From: BOG-908 sp965198915
GTDB taxonomy: Bacteria; Pseudomonadota; Alphaproteobacteria; Acetobacterales; Acetobacteraceae
Length of the DNA stretch: 64,000 nt
Reading direction: 5' to 3'
Assembly: GCA_965198915.1 (NCBI GenBank)
Contig: CBDAQC010000002.1
Location: 806,001 to 870,000, forward strand
Made by a program: the position numbers and the translations under genes. The first letter of the stretch is position 1. The number at the start of each line of letters is the position of its first letter. Shown in pieces: positions 33,152-41,453 of the stretch. The notes beneath the pieces were generated by a model. It did no database searches. It saw only the letters and a list, made by a program, of their open reading frames with translations, and was not told the origin of the DNA.

Positions 33152-34996
33152 TTGAACGACGCGGCGCCTCCGGGCTCGGCTGCCAGCGACCTGACGCCAC
33201 GCTCTGATTCGGCCGGGCCGCACCATGCGGTGCGCCAGGACGATGTCCTGCCGCTCGAGCAATATGCATGCCTGGGCGACGGGCGCAGCGTGGCGCTGGT
33301 CGGTGCCGACGGCTCGGTCGACTGGCTGTGCGTGCCGGGCCTGGACAGCAAGCCGCTGTTCGACCGCCTGCTGGCCGGGCAGGCAGGCGGCCGGCTGAGC
33401 ATCACGCCGGAACAGCCGTTCACGGTGACGCGGCGCTACCGCCGCCATAGCAACGTGCTGGAGCAGGTGTTCACCACGGCCACGGGCGTCGCCCGCCTGA
33501 CTGCCTCGCTGAACAGCGGCATTTCCGGGCGGCTGCCCTGGACGGAGCTGGCGCATCGCGTGGAGGGCCTGAGCGGCACGCTGCGCTTCGCCATAGAGGT
33601 GCGGCCGGGCCGCCGGCTGGAACAGGCGACGCCGTGGCGCGAGTCCACCCCGCATGGCGACGTGCTGCACGTGGACGGCGTGATGTGCGCGTTCCGCGCC
33701 GATGACAGCGTGGAGCGCCTGCTCGCCGATGACAGCGGCTTGTGGGCGCGGCTGGACACGAGTCCCGGCAGCCGCAGCATCATCGCCGTGCTGGCCACCG
33801 CGGACGAGCCGCTCGTGCTGCCGGCGCTGGAGACCATCGATGCGCGCATCGACCGCTCGGACAAGTCCTGGCGGGAATGGTGCGACAACCTCAGCTACGA
33901 CGGTGACTACAAGGAAGATGTGAGCCGCAGCGCGCTGGCGCTGAAGCTGCTGCTGCATTCGCCTACCGGTGCCATGGCGGCGGCCGCCACAAGCGCGCTG
34001 CCGGAACGCATCGGCGGCGACAAGAACTACGATTACCGTTACGCCTGGGTGCGCGACATGGCGTTCAGCATCAAGGCGTTCCTGCGCGTGGGCGCCATGG
34101 AAGAGGCACGCGCCGCCTTCGCCTGGCTGCTCACCACGATCAAGCGCCACGACAGCACCATACGCGTGATGTATCGGCTGGACGGCTCGCTGGCGCCCTG
34201 CGAGCACCCGGTGGATCTGCCTGGCTACCGCGGCAGCCAGCCGGTGCTGGAGGGCAACGACGCGCGCGACCAGCTCCAGCTCGGCGTGTTCGGCGACGTG
34301 ATGGAGACCGCATGGCTGTTCGTGCAGAGCGGCCACGTGCTGGACCTGGTGACGCGGCGCCTGCTGGCGGTGCTGGCCGACCGCTGTGCGGATCTGTGGC
34401 GCAGCAAGGATTCCGGCATCTGGGAATTGCGTGTGGCCGAGCACTACACGATGTCCAAACTCGGCTGCTGGACGGCGATGCACCGCGCGGTGATGCTGGC
34501 GGAATCGGGGCAGATCGACGCCAGCCACTGCGAACGCTGGCGCCGCACGCGGGACCATATCTGCACCTGGGTGGACGAGAATTGCTGGAGCGAGGCCAAG
34601 CGCGCCTATGTCATGCACCCGGGCACCGACAGGCTGGACGCCTCGGTCCTGCTGATCACCCGCTTCGGCTTCCCGCGCCGGGACCGGTTGGCGGCGACGC
34701 GCGACGCCGTCATCCGAGAGCTGGGATGGGGCCCGCTGGTTTATCGTTACAGCGGGGCGCAGGAGGAGGAAGGCACGTTCCTGGCCTGTGCGTTCTGGCT
34801 GGTGGAATGCACCGCGCTGCTGGGCGAGAACGCGGCGGCACGGCAGCGTATGGATGAGCTGCTGGACGTCACGCAGCGCAACCTTGGCCTGCTGAACGAG
34901 CAGATGGATGGTGGCACGCACGCGATGCTCGGGAACGCACCGCAGGCGCTGAGCCACCTTGCGCTGATACAGGCGGCTTTCGCGATCTCCGATTGA
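33152..34996 (+). CDS. GH15 glycoside hydrolase (glucoamylase or trehalase type)
   Basis: A protein of about 614 residues from the TTG at 33152; the start is uncertain, and a GTG at 33230 is equally close to the conserved region LPLEQYACLGDGRSVALVGADGSVDWLC. That N-terminal beta-sandwich is followed by an alpha/alpha barrel with DKNYDYRYAWVRDMAFSI (substrate site), SGIWELR and, near the end, RYSGAQEEEGTFLACAFWL, which holds the catalytic base glutamate region. No signal peptide is seen, so it is probably cytoplasmic, acting on trehalose or a storage glucan. It is monocistronic. Confidence 0.88.
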   Translation: MNDAAPPGSAASDLTPRSDSAGPHHAVRQDDVLPLEQYACLGDGRSVALVGADGSVDWLCVPGLDSKPLFDRLLAGQAGGRLSITPEQPFTVTRRYRRHSNVLEQVFTTATGVARLTASLNSGISGRLPWTELAHRVEGLSGTLRFAIEVRPGRRLEQATPWRESTPHGDVLHVDGVMCAFRADDSVERLLADDSGLWARLDTSPGSRSIIAVLATADEPLVLPALETIDARIDRSDKSWREWCDNLSYDGDYKEDVSRSALALKLLLHSPTGAMAAAATSALPERIGGDKNYDYRYAWVRDMAFSIKAFLRVGAMEEARAAFAWLLTTIKRHDSTIRVMYRLDGSLAPCEHPVDLPGYRGSQPVLEGNDARDQLQLGVFGDVMETAWLFVQSGHVLDLVTRRLLAVLADRCADLWRSKDSGIWELRVAEHYTMSKLGCWTAMHRAVMLAESGQIDASHCERWRRTRDHICTWVDENCWSEAKRAYVMHPGTDRLDASVLLITRFGFPRRDRLAATRDAVIRELGWGPLVYRYSGAQEEEGTFLACAFWLVECTALLGENAAARQRMDELLDVTQRNLGLLNEQMDGGTHAMLGNAPQALSHLALIQAAFAISD

Positions 34997-35013
34997 GGCA
35001 GGCAGGACAATAA

Positions 35014-35059
35014 CGGGGCCTGGGCCAAGGCCCCAGCGGGATTTGGGGCAGAGCCCCAA
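35014..35059. repeat. GC-rich hairpin repeat, second copy
   Basis: GGGGCC...GGCCCC (35015-35033) and the perfect TTGGGGC-AGA-GCCCCAA (35042-35058) form two adjacent hairpins after the GH15 stop. The block matches the reverse complement of 5775-5822. It lies between the convergent GH15 and blh genes and probably terminates both. Confidence 0.6.
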
Positions 35060-35109
35060 CCTTGCCGGCCTCTCGACAATTCCGAGTATCAGGAACAGCC
35101 AGGGACCGT

Positions 35110-36036
35110 TCAGATAACAGCAACCCCAGGCAGATAATCTGCCATCTCCCGGCGCCGAAGCCACGCGTCCAGGATCATGTGCGGCAGGGTCAACGCGGCA
35201 AGCAGCTGCAAGGTAACGCAAAGCAGGCGCACCTGCACTTGCTCGGCGGCGTAGGTCGGCCACAGCGCGGCACCGATTGCGATCGTCAGCACCGTACCTG
35301 GCACAGCCAGCCGCCAGGCCGATGCCGTATCGCGGATGCGGGGCGCCCGGCCGGGATGGCGGATCAGCTCTGCCACGTGCGCCGGCGCGTGCACTGTCAC
35401 GAAATACAAGGCGAACGCGGTCAGCGGCGGCAGCAGCGCGAATGCGGCGCAAAGCGCACCCGGTAGCGCCAGGTCGCGGATGCGGCTGCGCAGGACAACC
35501 AGGCAGGCGGGGATCAGCCAGAGACACGACGCCACGGCCAGCCAGGCAGGAGGCTGGGTGAACGCAAGGCCCGAAGCCGCCGAGAACACGCGGGCGGTGG
35601 CACCCGGCTGCAGGAGCACAGGCACGGCTATCGGCAATCCCCCACGAAACAGGACCGGCCAGACGCCGCCGTCGGTGTCCTCCGTCCCGAAATGCCAGAC
35701 CGAGGCGGCCAGGAACGCGGCAAGGCTCACCTCGGGTGTCAAGCGCCAGGCCAGAAGCACGGCGCCGACCAAAGCGAGGTAGGGGACGGCGAAGACCGGA
35801 AACCACCAGAACCCAACCCGACGCCGCAGCAGATTGCGGCCGATTTCCAAATCCAGCGCACCATGCGGCACGCCGAACGCGACGATCACCGAGACGGCGC
35901 ACATCCAGCCGGCTTGCCACGGCAGCACCGCACTCGCCGTCAGCAGCGGCACCGCCAGCAACGGCAGAGCCAGCCGCGACGGGGCGGGCCGTGGCAGGGC
36001 CGTGCGCCTGAAAGCCAACACGGCGCCACCGGTCAT
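35110..36036 (-). CDS. blh: Brp/Blh-family beta-carotene 15,15'-dioxygenase
   Basis: A membrane protein of 308 residues with about 8 hydrophobic segments. It cleaves beta-carotene into two retinals, the chromophore of rhodopsin. The iron-binding histidine motifs are present: FGVPHGALD, SVWHFGTED, HAPAHV and LPHMIL. Its ATG overlaps the rhodopsin stop (TGATG), so the chromophore enzyme is made from the same message as the opsin. Genes for beta-carotene itself are not in the window. Confidence 0.93.
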   Translation of the reverse strand: MTGGAVLAFRRTALPRPAPSRLALPLLAVPLLTASAVLPWQAGWMCAVSVIVAFGVPHGALDLEIGRNLLRRRVGFWWFPVFAVPYLALVGAVLLAWRLTPEVSLAAFLAASVWHFGTEDTDGGVWPVLFRGGLPIAVPVLLQPGATARVFSAASGLAFTQPPAWLAVASCLWLIPACLVVLRSRIRDLALPGALCAAFALLPPLTAFALYFVTVHAPAHVAELIRHPGRAPRIRDTASAWRLAVPGTVLTIAIGAALWPTYAAEQVQVRLLCVTLQLLAALTLPHMILDAWLRRREMADYLPGVAVI

Positions 36037-36803
36037 CAGGCTGCTTGCTTGATAGACCGGTTCAGCTCGGGCTCGCCTTCGGCCAGGTCGCGATTGGTGG
36101 CCGCGCTGTCGGATTTCACGGACATCAGGCCATAGACGACCTTGGCGATCACATCGAGCACCGCGATCGCCAGCACGCTCATGGCGTCACTCAACACGTT
36201 CATCCCATCCGGTGATACCGCCAGGATGAGCGGGTAGATCAGCCATACCACCGACAGGATCGTGGCGTCGCGGCGATAGGTCCTCTGCACGTCGGCGCGC
36301 TGCGTAGCGCTTGCTTCCAGCTGCGTCTTCCAGATCACGTAGTACACGCCGAGGAAGGCGGCGCAGGACACGATGAACCACGTCCATTTCGTCCAGGCCT
36401 GCAGGGACGCGCCGAATGCGAAAGCGGTGACGATCATCATCACGTCGGCCAGAGCAGCGCCGACCAGCGCGCCATGACGCTTGGGCCCGTGCCGCATCGC
36501 GGTCAGGCCGAGCGAGATCAGCAACAGCGGCGTCGTGAACGTCCAGTCGATGTAGCGGGCGTAGTAGAACACGCGCGTGGACGCGGCCTGTCCGGCAGCA
36601 ACCGTCCCGAGCGTTGGCAGCGTGACCAATCCCTGCCCGGTTGCCATCGCCAGGTAGGAGCACGCCGCGATGATCGGCACGATGCCATGCAGCACGCTCT
36701 GCAATCCTTCGGCCTGCGTGCGGCGCTTGCCCATCGCAAGTATCAGCAGGCCGCCGGCCAGCATGACGAAAGTGGTCACCCATAAAATTCGGTTAGAATC
36801 CAC
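36036..36803 (-). CDS. Microbial rhodopsin, proton-pump type with DTS motif
   Basis: A seven-helix protein of 255 residues (GTG start, GGAG upstream). Helix C reads RYIDWTFTTPLLLIS: Asp86 and Thr90 match the proton acceptor Asp85 and Thr89 of bacteriorhodopsin, while Ser97 replaces the proton donor Asp96. Helix F has W187, Y190 and P191, and helix G has LDVIAK with Asp217 and the retinal lysine Lys221. It should be an outward proton pump with a slow reprotonation step, or possibly a light sensor; no transducer gene is adjacent. It is coupled to blh and lies 108 bp after tlyA. Confidence 0.94.
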   Translation of the reverse strand: MDSNRILWVTTFVMLAGGLLILAMGKRRTQAEGLQSVLHGIVPIIAACSYLAMATGQGLVTLPTLGTVAAGQAASTRVFYYARYIDWTFTTPLLLISLGLTAMRHGPKRHGALVGAALADVMMIVTAFAFGASLQAWTKWTWFIVSCAAFLGVYYVIWKTQLEASATQRADVQRTYRRDATILSVVWLIYPLILAVSPDGMNVLSDAMSVLAIAVLDVIAKVVYGLMSVKSDSAATNRDLAEGEPELNRSIKQAA

Positions 36804-36911
36804 GATGTTTTCTCCGGAAGGATCGTTCGACCTGTCGCAATACCGAGCGCGTGTGAGGCACGGAAAGCGATTATCGCCGGAACATCACGCCCTAATACAT
36901 GCCGGCGGCTT

Positions 36912-37685
36912 CTAGGTTGCGGGGCGTGCGGACCCGTCAAGCCCCTGGCATTCGAGTCGGGCGGCAATGAGGAATTCCCGGTTGCCTTCCGGGCCGGTGA
37001 TCGGGCTGGGTTCTATGCCCCGCACGTGCCAGCCGGGCAGGGACGCCCACCAACCCCGTATCACGTCGCACACGGATGCATGAACGAGCGGGTCTCGCAC
37101 CACGCCCTTGCTGCCGACCTGACCTGGACCCGCCTCGAATTGCGGCTTTATCAGCGCGACCGCCCAGGCACCCGGTGCACAGAGGGAGAGCGGGGCCGGC
37201 AGCAGGGTGCGCAGGCCGATGAAGCTCGCGTCGCAGACCAGCGCGCCCGCCGGTTCGCCTATCGTGGCAGGGCCCAGATGGCGGGCGTTGGTCTTCTCGT
37301 GCACCCGGACGCGCTCGTCGCTGCGCAGTTTCCAGGCGAGCTGGCCGTGGCCGACATCGACCGCATGCACCCGGGCGGCCCCGCGGGCGAGAAGCACGTC
37401 GGTGAAGCCGCCGGTGGAGGCGCCGATGTCCAGGCACACTCTACCCTCCGGCGAGAGATCGAAGGTGGCCAGCGCGTGGGCGAGTTTCAGGCCGCCGCGC
37501 GAGACCCAGGGGTGGTCCTGGCCGCGCACCTCCAGCGGCGCATCGGCGGCGAGCTGGTCACCGGCCTTGGCCACGCGGCGGTCGGCGGAGAACACCTTTC
37601 CCGCCAGTATCAGCGCCTGGGCGCGGGCGCGGCTCTCGGCCAGGCCGCGCTCGGTCAGCAGCACGTCGGCGCGCTGGCGTGCCAT
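36912..37685 (-). CDS. tlyA: TlyA-family rRNA methyltransferase
   Basis: A protein of 257 residues. The N-terminus is an S4 RNA-binding domain (RADVLLTERGLAESRARAQALILAG). A Rossmann methyltransferase follows with LDIGASTGGFTDVLL as the SAM site and the K-D-K type catalytic region (KTNARHL, CDASFIG, LIKPQFEAG). TlyA-type enzymes 2'-O-methylate ribosomal RNA. It is upstream of the rhodopsin on the same strand but 108 bp away, so cotranscription is uncertain. Confidence 0.93.
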   Translation of the reverse strand: MARQRADVLLTERGLAESRARAQALILAGKVFSADRRVAKAGDQLAADAPLEVRGQDHPWVSRGGLKLAHALATFDLSPEGRVCLDIGASTGGFTDVLLARGAARVHAVDVGHGQLAWKLRSDERVRVHEKTNARHLGPATIGEPAGALVCDASFIGLRTLLPAPLSLCAPGAWAVALIKPQFEAGPGQVGSKGVVRDPLVHASVCDVIRGWWASLPGWHVRGIEPSPITGPEGNREFLIAARLECQGLDGSARPAT

Positions 37686-37958
37686 CAGGTCCGGCCGGCC
37701 CCGACGCCGATTCGGTTGATGTCGCTGTGACCCGATTGCCGCAGAGCGCTCATGAAACAGGCCTTTTTCCCGCCAATGTTGTCCGATCGGCAACGCGATG
37801 CGATATGGAATGCTGATTGGGGTGGCACCGCGTCCGGCGCCGCACAATGTTCGGGGCACGCCCACCGCGAAGCCCCGGGGCGTGTGGTTGGTGTGTGTAG
37901 CAATTGTCGCCGTGTCCCCGCCACCAGGCGGCCGGCGCGGCCGGCGGGAGAACGTGGA

Positions 37959-39098
37959 TTGTCGGTTCCTTTGAAGCAGGTGCTGCGTGTCGGTGCCTAT
38001 GTCGTCAAACAGCATCTGGCTGGCCGCAAGCGCTATCCGCTGGTCCTGATGCTGGAGCCGCTGTTCAGGTGCAACCTCGCCTGCGGCGGCTGCGGCAAGA
38101 TCGACTATCCGGCGCCCATCCTGAACCAGCGCATCTCGGTCGCCGACGCACTCGAAGCCGTGGATGAATGCGGCGCGCCGGTCGTCTCCATCGCCGGCGG
38201 CGAGCCGCTCCTGCACAAGGAAATGCCGGAGATCGTCGAGGGCATTCTGGCGCGCAAGAAGTTCGTCTATCTGTGCACCAACGCCCTGCTGCTGGAGAAG
38301 AAACTCGACCTCTACAAGCCGCATCCGTATTTCACCTGGGACATCCACCTGGACGGCGACCGTGACATGCACGACCGCGCGGTGAGCCAGGACGGCACGT
38401 TCGACCGGGCGGTGGCCGCCATCAAGGCGGTCAAGGCGCGCGGCTTCCGCGTGTCCATCAACTGCACGCTGTTCGACGGCGCCAATGCCGAGCGAGTGGC
38501 CAAGTTCTTTGACGAGGCGATGGCGCTGGGCATAGACGGCATCATGACGTCGCCCGGCTACGCCTATGAGCGCGCGCCCGACCAGGCGCATTTCCTCGGC
38601 CGCCAGAAGACCAAGCAGCTGTTCCGCGACATCCTGAAGCTGGGAAAAGGCCGCGGCTGGCAGTTCGGCCAGAGCCCGCTGTTCATCGACTTCCTGGCCG
38701 GCAACCAGGAATATCACTGCACGCCGTGGGGCAACCCGACTCGCAACGTGTTCGGCTGGCAGCGCCCTTGCTACCTGTTGGGCGAGGGCTACACCAAGAC
38801 GTTCAAGGAGTTGATGGAGACCACCGACTGGGACAGCTATGGCACCGGAAACTACGAGAAGTGCGCCGACTGCATGGTGCATTCCGGCTACGAGGCGACC
38901 GCTGTGGTGGACGCGGTGAAAAATCCGCTGAAGATCGCGCGCGTGCTGCTGCGCGGGCCGCGCACGGACGGGGCGATGGCCAAGGAGATCTCGCTCGATA
39001 AGCAGCGTCCGGCGGAATACGTGTTCAGCCGGCATGTGGAGGATGCGATGAAGAAGGCGCATGCCAAGCCGGCGGCTATGGTGGATGCGGCGGAGTAA
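37959..39098 (+). CDS. hpnH: Adenosyl-hopene transferase HpnH (radical SAM)
   Basis: HpnH (379 residues) adds the adenosyl group to diploptene to begin bacteriohopanetetrol side-chain synthesis. The start is TTG at 37959, with CGGGAG upstream, giving the typical SVPLKQVLRVGAYVV. Cluster cysteines are C38, C42 and C45 in RCNLACGGCGK. C-terminal cysteines in EKCADCMVHSG are also conserved. No other hopanoid gene is in the window. The 273-bp gap upstream (37686-37958), divergent from tlyA, holds its promoter; nothing else is seen there. Confidence 0.95.
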   Translation: MSVPLKQVLRVGAYVVKQHLAGRKRYPLVLMLEPLFRCNLACGGCGKIDYPAPILNQRISVADALEAVDECGAPVVSIAGGEPLLHKEMPEIVEGILARKKFVYLCTNALLLEKKLDLYKPHPYFTWDIHLDGDRDMHDRAVSQDGTFDRAVAAIKAVKARGFRVSINCTLFDGANAERVAKFFDEAMALGIDGIMTSPGYAYERAPDQAHFLGRQKTKQLFRDILKLGKGRGWQFGQSPLFIDFLAGNQEYHCTPWGNPTRNVFGWQRPCYLLGEGYTKTFKELMETTDWDSYGTGNYEKCADCMVHSGYEATAVVDAVKNPLKIARVLLRGPRTDGAMAKEISLDKQRPAEYVFSRHVEDAMKKAHAKPAAMVDAAE

Positions 39099-39272
39099 GG
39101 AAGGCCTTCTTTTTTGAAGAAAAGAAGCAAAAAGCTTTTGCTTTCTCGCCTGCATCACGGTCTGCCCATTTCCGCCAATGCGCGTAGCGGCAGAAACAGC
39201 CCCGGCGCTGGTGCAGGTGGGGAGGCAAAAGTTTTTTGGTCCTTTTTCACAAAAAAGGACTGCATTCTTCCT
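39096..39272. repeat. Dispersed hairpin element, complete
   Basis: The left arm (39096-39142) overlaps the hpnH stop codon. The right arm (39226-39272) has drifted to GGTCCTTTTTCACAAAAAAGGAC, with compensating changes on both sides of the hairpin (GTCC/GGAC in place of CTTC/GAAG). The spacer keeps CGCCTGCA and TGGTGCAG. Confidence 0.9.
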
Positions 39273-39293
39273 TGCCTTGAGACCCCAGCTTAG

Positions 39294-40541
39294 GTGTCCG
39301 CCCCGCTAACCCGCGTCATCCTTGCCGCCTCCGCCGGCAATGCCCTCGAATTCTACGATTTTACTGTCTTCGGCTATTTCGCGCAGCAGATTGCCGCCAC
39401 GTTCTTCCCGTCCTCCAGCCCGGCCACCGGCCTGCTGCTCACCTTCGGCACGTACGGTGTGTCGTTCCTGGCCAGGCCATTCGGGGCCCTAGTGCTCGGC
39501 GGCTATGCGGACAGAAGCGGGCGCCGGGCGGCGCTCACGCTGACGATCCTGTTGATGACGCTGGGCACCGCGCTGATGGCGGTGATGCCGGGCTACCGCC
39601 AGATCGGGCTGCTGGCCCCGGCCGGAATACTTATGGCCCGGCTGATACAAGGCTTCTCCGCCGGCGGCGAGTTCGGCGGCGCCACGGCGTTCATGATCGA
39701 ACATGCCGGCCGCCGGGCAGGCTTCTTCGGCAGCTTTCAATACACCAGCCAGTCGGTCTCGGCGATCCTCGGCTCCGGCGTGGCCTGGGCCGTGGCGGCG
39801 AGCATGCCGCCCGAGGCGGTGGGCGCCTGGGCGTTCCGTCTGCCCTTCGTGCTCGGCCTGCTGATCGGGCCCGTGGGCTGGTATGTAAGGCGGCACGTGG
39901 ACGAAACGCCACCCTTCCGGGCGCTGGACGACCATGCCGCACCGCTGACCAAGCTGGGCGCGCGTTATTCCGGACGCATCGCGCTGGCCGCCTGCGTGGT
40001 GGCTGGCGGCACGGCGGGCACCTACCTGAACATCTATCTGCCTACCTATGTGCATCGCCATTTGCACGCGACGCTGTCCGGCAGCTACGCGGTCGGCTTC
40101 GTGGCCTCCCTGGCGCCGATCGCGGTGACGCCGTTCTCCGCCATTCTGTCCGACAGGACGGGAAGGCTGCCGGTGATGGTGTGGTCGGTGGGTGCGCTGG
40201 CGGTGATCGCCTATCCCGTCATACGTCTGGTGATCGCCTACCCGACAGGTCTGGTCATGAGCGGGGTCTTCATCGCCATAAGCGTGCTGCGGGCCGCCTA
40301 CACGGCGCCCTCGGCGGCACTGATGGCGGAGATGTTTCCCGTCGCGGTGCGTGCGGCCGGCATGTCGCTGGGCTATACGCTGGGCGTGGTGGTGTTCGGC
40401 GGCTTCGCCCAACTGGCGATGGAGTGGCTGATACAGTCAACCGGCCTGCTCGGGATTCCCGGTATCTATCTGGCGGTCACGTCGCTGATCAGCCTGGTCG
40501 CCTTGCTGATCATAGGGCGGCGGATAAGACTTGCGCTGTAG
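39294..40541 (+). CDS. MHS-family proton symporter (MFS)
   Basis: A 12-helix transporter of 415 residues with a GTG start. It opens with ILAASAGNALEFYDFTVFGYFA, typical of the metabolite:H+ symporter (MHS) family that includes citrate, alpha-ketoglutarate and proline carriers. GGYADRSGRRAAL is the loop 2-3 signature and LIQGFSAGGEFGGA is helix 4. The substrate, probably an organic acid, is not certain. It overlaps the convergent small gene by 32 bp at its end. Confidence 0.92.
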   Translation: MSAPLTRVILAASAGNALEFYDFTVFGYFAQQIAATFFPSSSPATGLLLTFGTYGVSFLARPFGALVLGGYADRSGRRAALTLTILLMTLGTALMAVMPGYRQIGLLAPAGILMARLIQGFSAGGEFGGATAFMIEHAGRRAGFFGSFQYTSQSVSAILGSGVAWAVAASMPPEAVGAWAFRLPFVLGLLIGPVGWYVRRHVDETPPFRALDDHAAPLTKLGARYSGRIALAACVVAGGTAGTYLNIYLPTYVHRHLHATLSGSYAVGFVASLAPIAVTPFSAILSDRTGRLPVMVWSVGALAVIAYPVIRLVIAYPTGLVMSGVFIAISVLRAAYTAPSAALMAEMFPVAVRAAGMSLGYTLGVVVFGGFAQLAMEWLIQSTGLLGIPGIYLAVTSLISLVALLIIGRRIRLAL

Positions 40542-40800
40542 CCTGCAGGCCCGCGGCTTCCTGCTTCAGCCCGCCCAGCCGTGCCGCTACGCCGCCCAGG
40601 CTGTCCTGGTAGCTGATCAGCGCCTGGCCGAGGCCCGCCACACCGATGCCCAGTTCCGCCATGGCAAAGCGCCACTCGCCGAGTGCCTGCTTCTGCTCGC
40701 CAACGGCCTGCTGGAGATCGCTCAGGGCGCGGCGAAGACGCTCACGCTCCTGCTGGCGACGGTCCTGTATGGGGAAGGGGATGACGACGGCGTCGAGCAT
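40510..40800 (-). CDS. Small coiled-coil hypothetical protein
   Basis: A protein of 96 residues. After MLDAVVIPFPIQDRRQ it is almost entirely helical with heptad spacing (LRRALSDLQQAVGEQKQAL, LGGLKQEAAGLQ). It overlaps the end of the MHS transporter by 32 bp on the opposite strand. It has no signal or membrane segment. The function is unknown and coding status is moderately supported. Confidence 0.55.
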   Translation of the reverse strand: MLDAVVIPFPIQDRRQQERERLRRALSDLQQAVGEQKQALGEWRFAMAELGIGVAGLGQALISYQDSLGGVAARLGGLKQEAAGLQATAQVLSAAL

Positions 40801-40865
40801 GATGCAGTTCCGGACTGAAGGTAAGATCTTGTTAGTCTAAAAAAGTCCAAAAATAAAGACATTTT

Positions 40866-41342
40866 TCACAGTATGACGTGACCACCTATCATCCGCACGA
40901 CAAGCACGGCGGTGAGCAGGGCAATGACAACGACCGATATGCCCCAGCGCATCACCATGTAGCTGCCCGACACCAGGCCCAACTTGTGGCCGCGCCACTC
41001 GACCACGACCGTGGCGATGAAGCCGGCGATCAGGATCGCGAGGCCAAGCGCCGGTTCACTGACGAGACTGACAAGTATGGCCGCCCAGCCCACCAGCGCC
41101 GGGATGACGCCCAGCGTCAGCCGGGCGCGGACGTAGCGGGCGAGCTCCGGCTCATCGAGTGTGAAGCCCCAATGTACGCCACCCAGGAAGGCCTGGATCA
41201 CCGCGCCATAGCCGACCAGTCCGCGCGTGGCGGTAAGCGCCGATTCGGCGGAGGCGCCGACGGCGGCGATGCCGAAGGCGGCAAAGGGGATGATGCCGGC
41301 GATGCCGAGGATGAGGGCAAGCGGAGGGAGGGGCTTGTGCAC
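40866..41342 (-). CDS. DUF3429 membrane protein
   Basis: A protein of 158 residues with about five membrane helices (LALILGIAGIIPFAAFGI, GYGAVIQAFLGGVHWGF, LGVIPALVGWAAILVSLV, LGLAILIAGFIATVVVEW, WGISVVVIALLTAVLVV). The IQAFLGGVHWG segment is the hallmark of DUF3429. Function unknown. An AT-rich 65-bp gap separates it from the small coiled-coil gene. Confidence 0.88.
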   Translation of the reverse strand: MHKPLPPLALILGIAGIIPFAAFGIAAVGASAESALTATRGLVGYGAVIQAFLGGVHWGFTLDEPELARYVRARLTLGVIPALVGWAAILVSLVSEPALGLAILIAGFIATVVVEWRGHKLGLVSGSYMVMRWGISVVVIALLTAVLVVRMIGGHVIL

Positions 41343-41453
41343 GCGGCTTGCTCCTGAAGAAAGGCTCTGCCCTGTCGGCGGTCAGCCGGAAAGAACGCCG
41401 ACAGGGATCAAAAGTCTTGCTGCTGGGTGTCCGAAAGGAAGGCCTGCAACGTC

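Noticed and set aside
32852..35920. A long minus-strand frame opposite the GH15 gene
   Set aside because: Low-complexity antisense frame of a GC-rich gene; the plus strand has intact GH15 motifs.
37686..37958. A small gene upstream of hpnH using the ATG at 37752
   Set aside because: It is in frame with hpnH but the added residues are unlike HpnH and the TTG at 37959 has a ribosome-binding site and the family's N-terminus.
40801..40865. A terminator in the AT-rich gap after the DUF3429 gene
   Set aside because: The segment is AT-rich with GTC/GAC repeats, but no stem longer than a few base pairs forms.
41344..41453. Possible extra repeat copy between the DUF3429 gene and the glucan synthase
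   Set aside because: Contains AAAGTCTTGCTGCTGG and GAAAGGAAGGCCTGC, which echo the element, but no hairpin arm can be formed.
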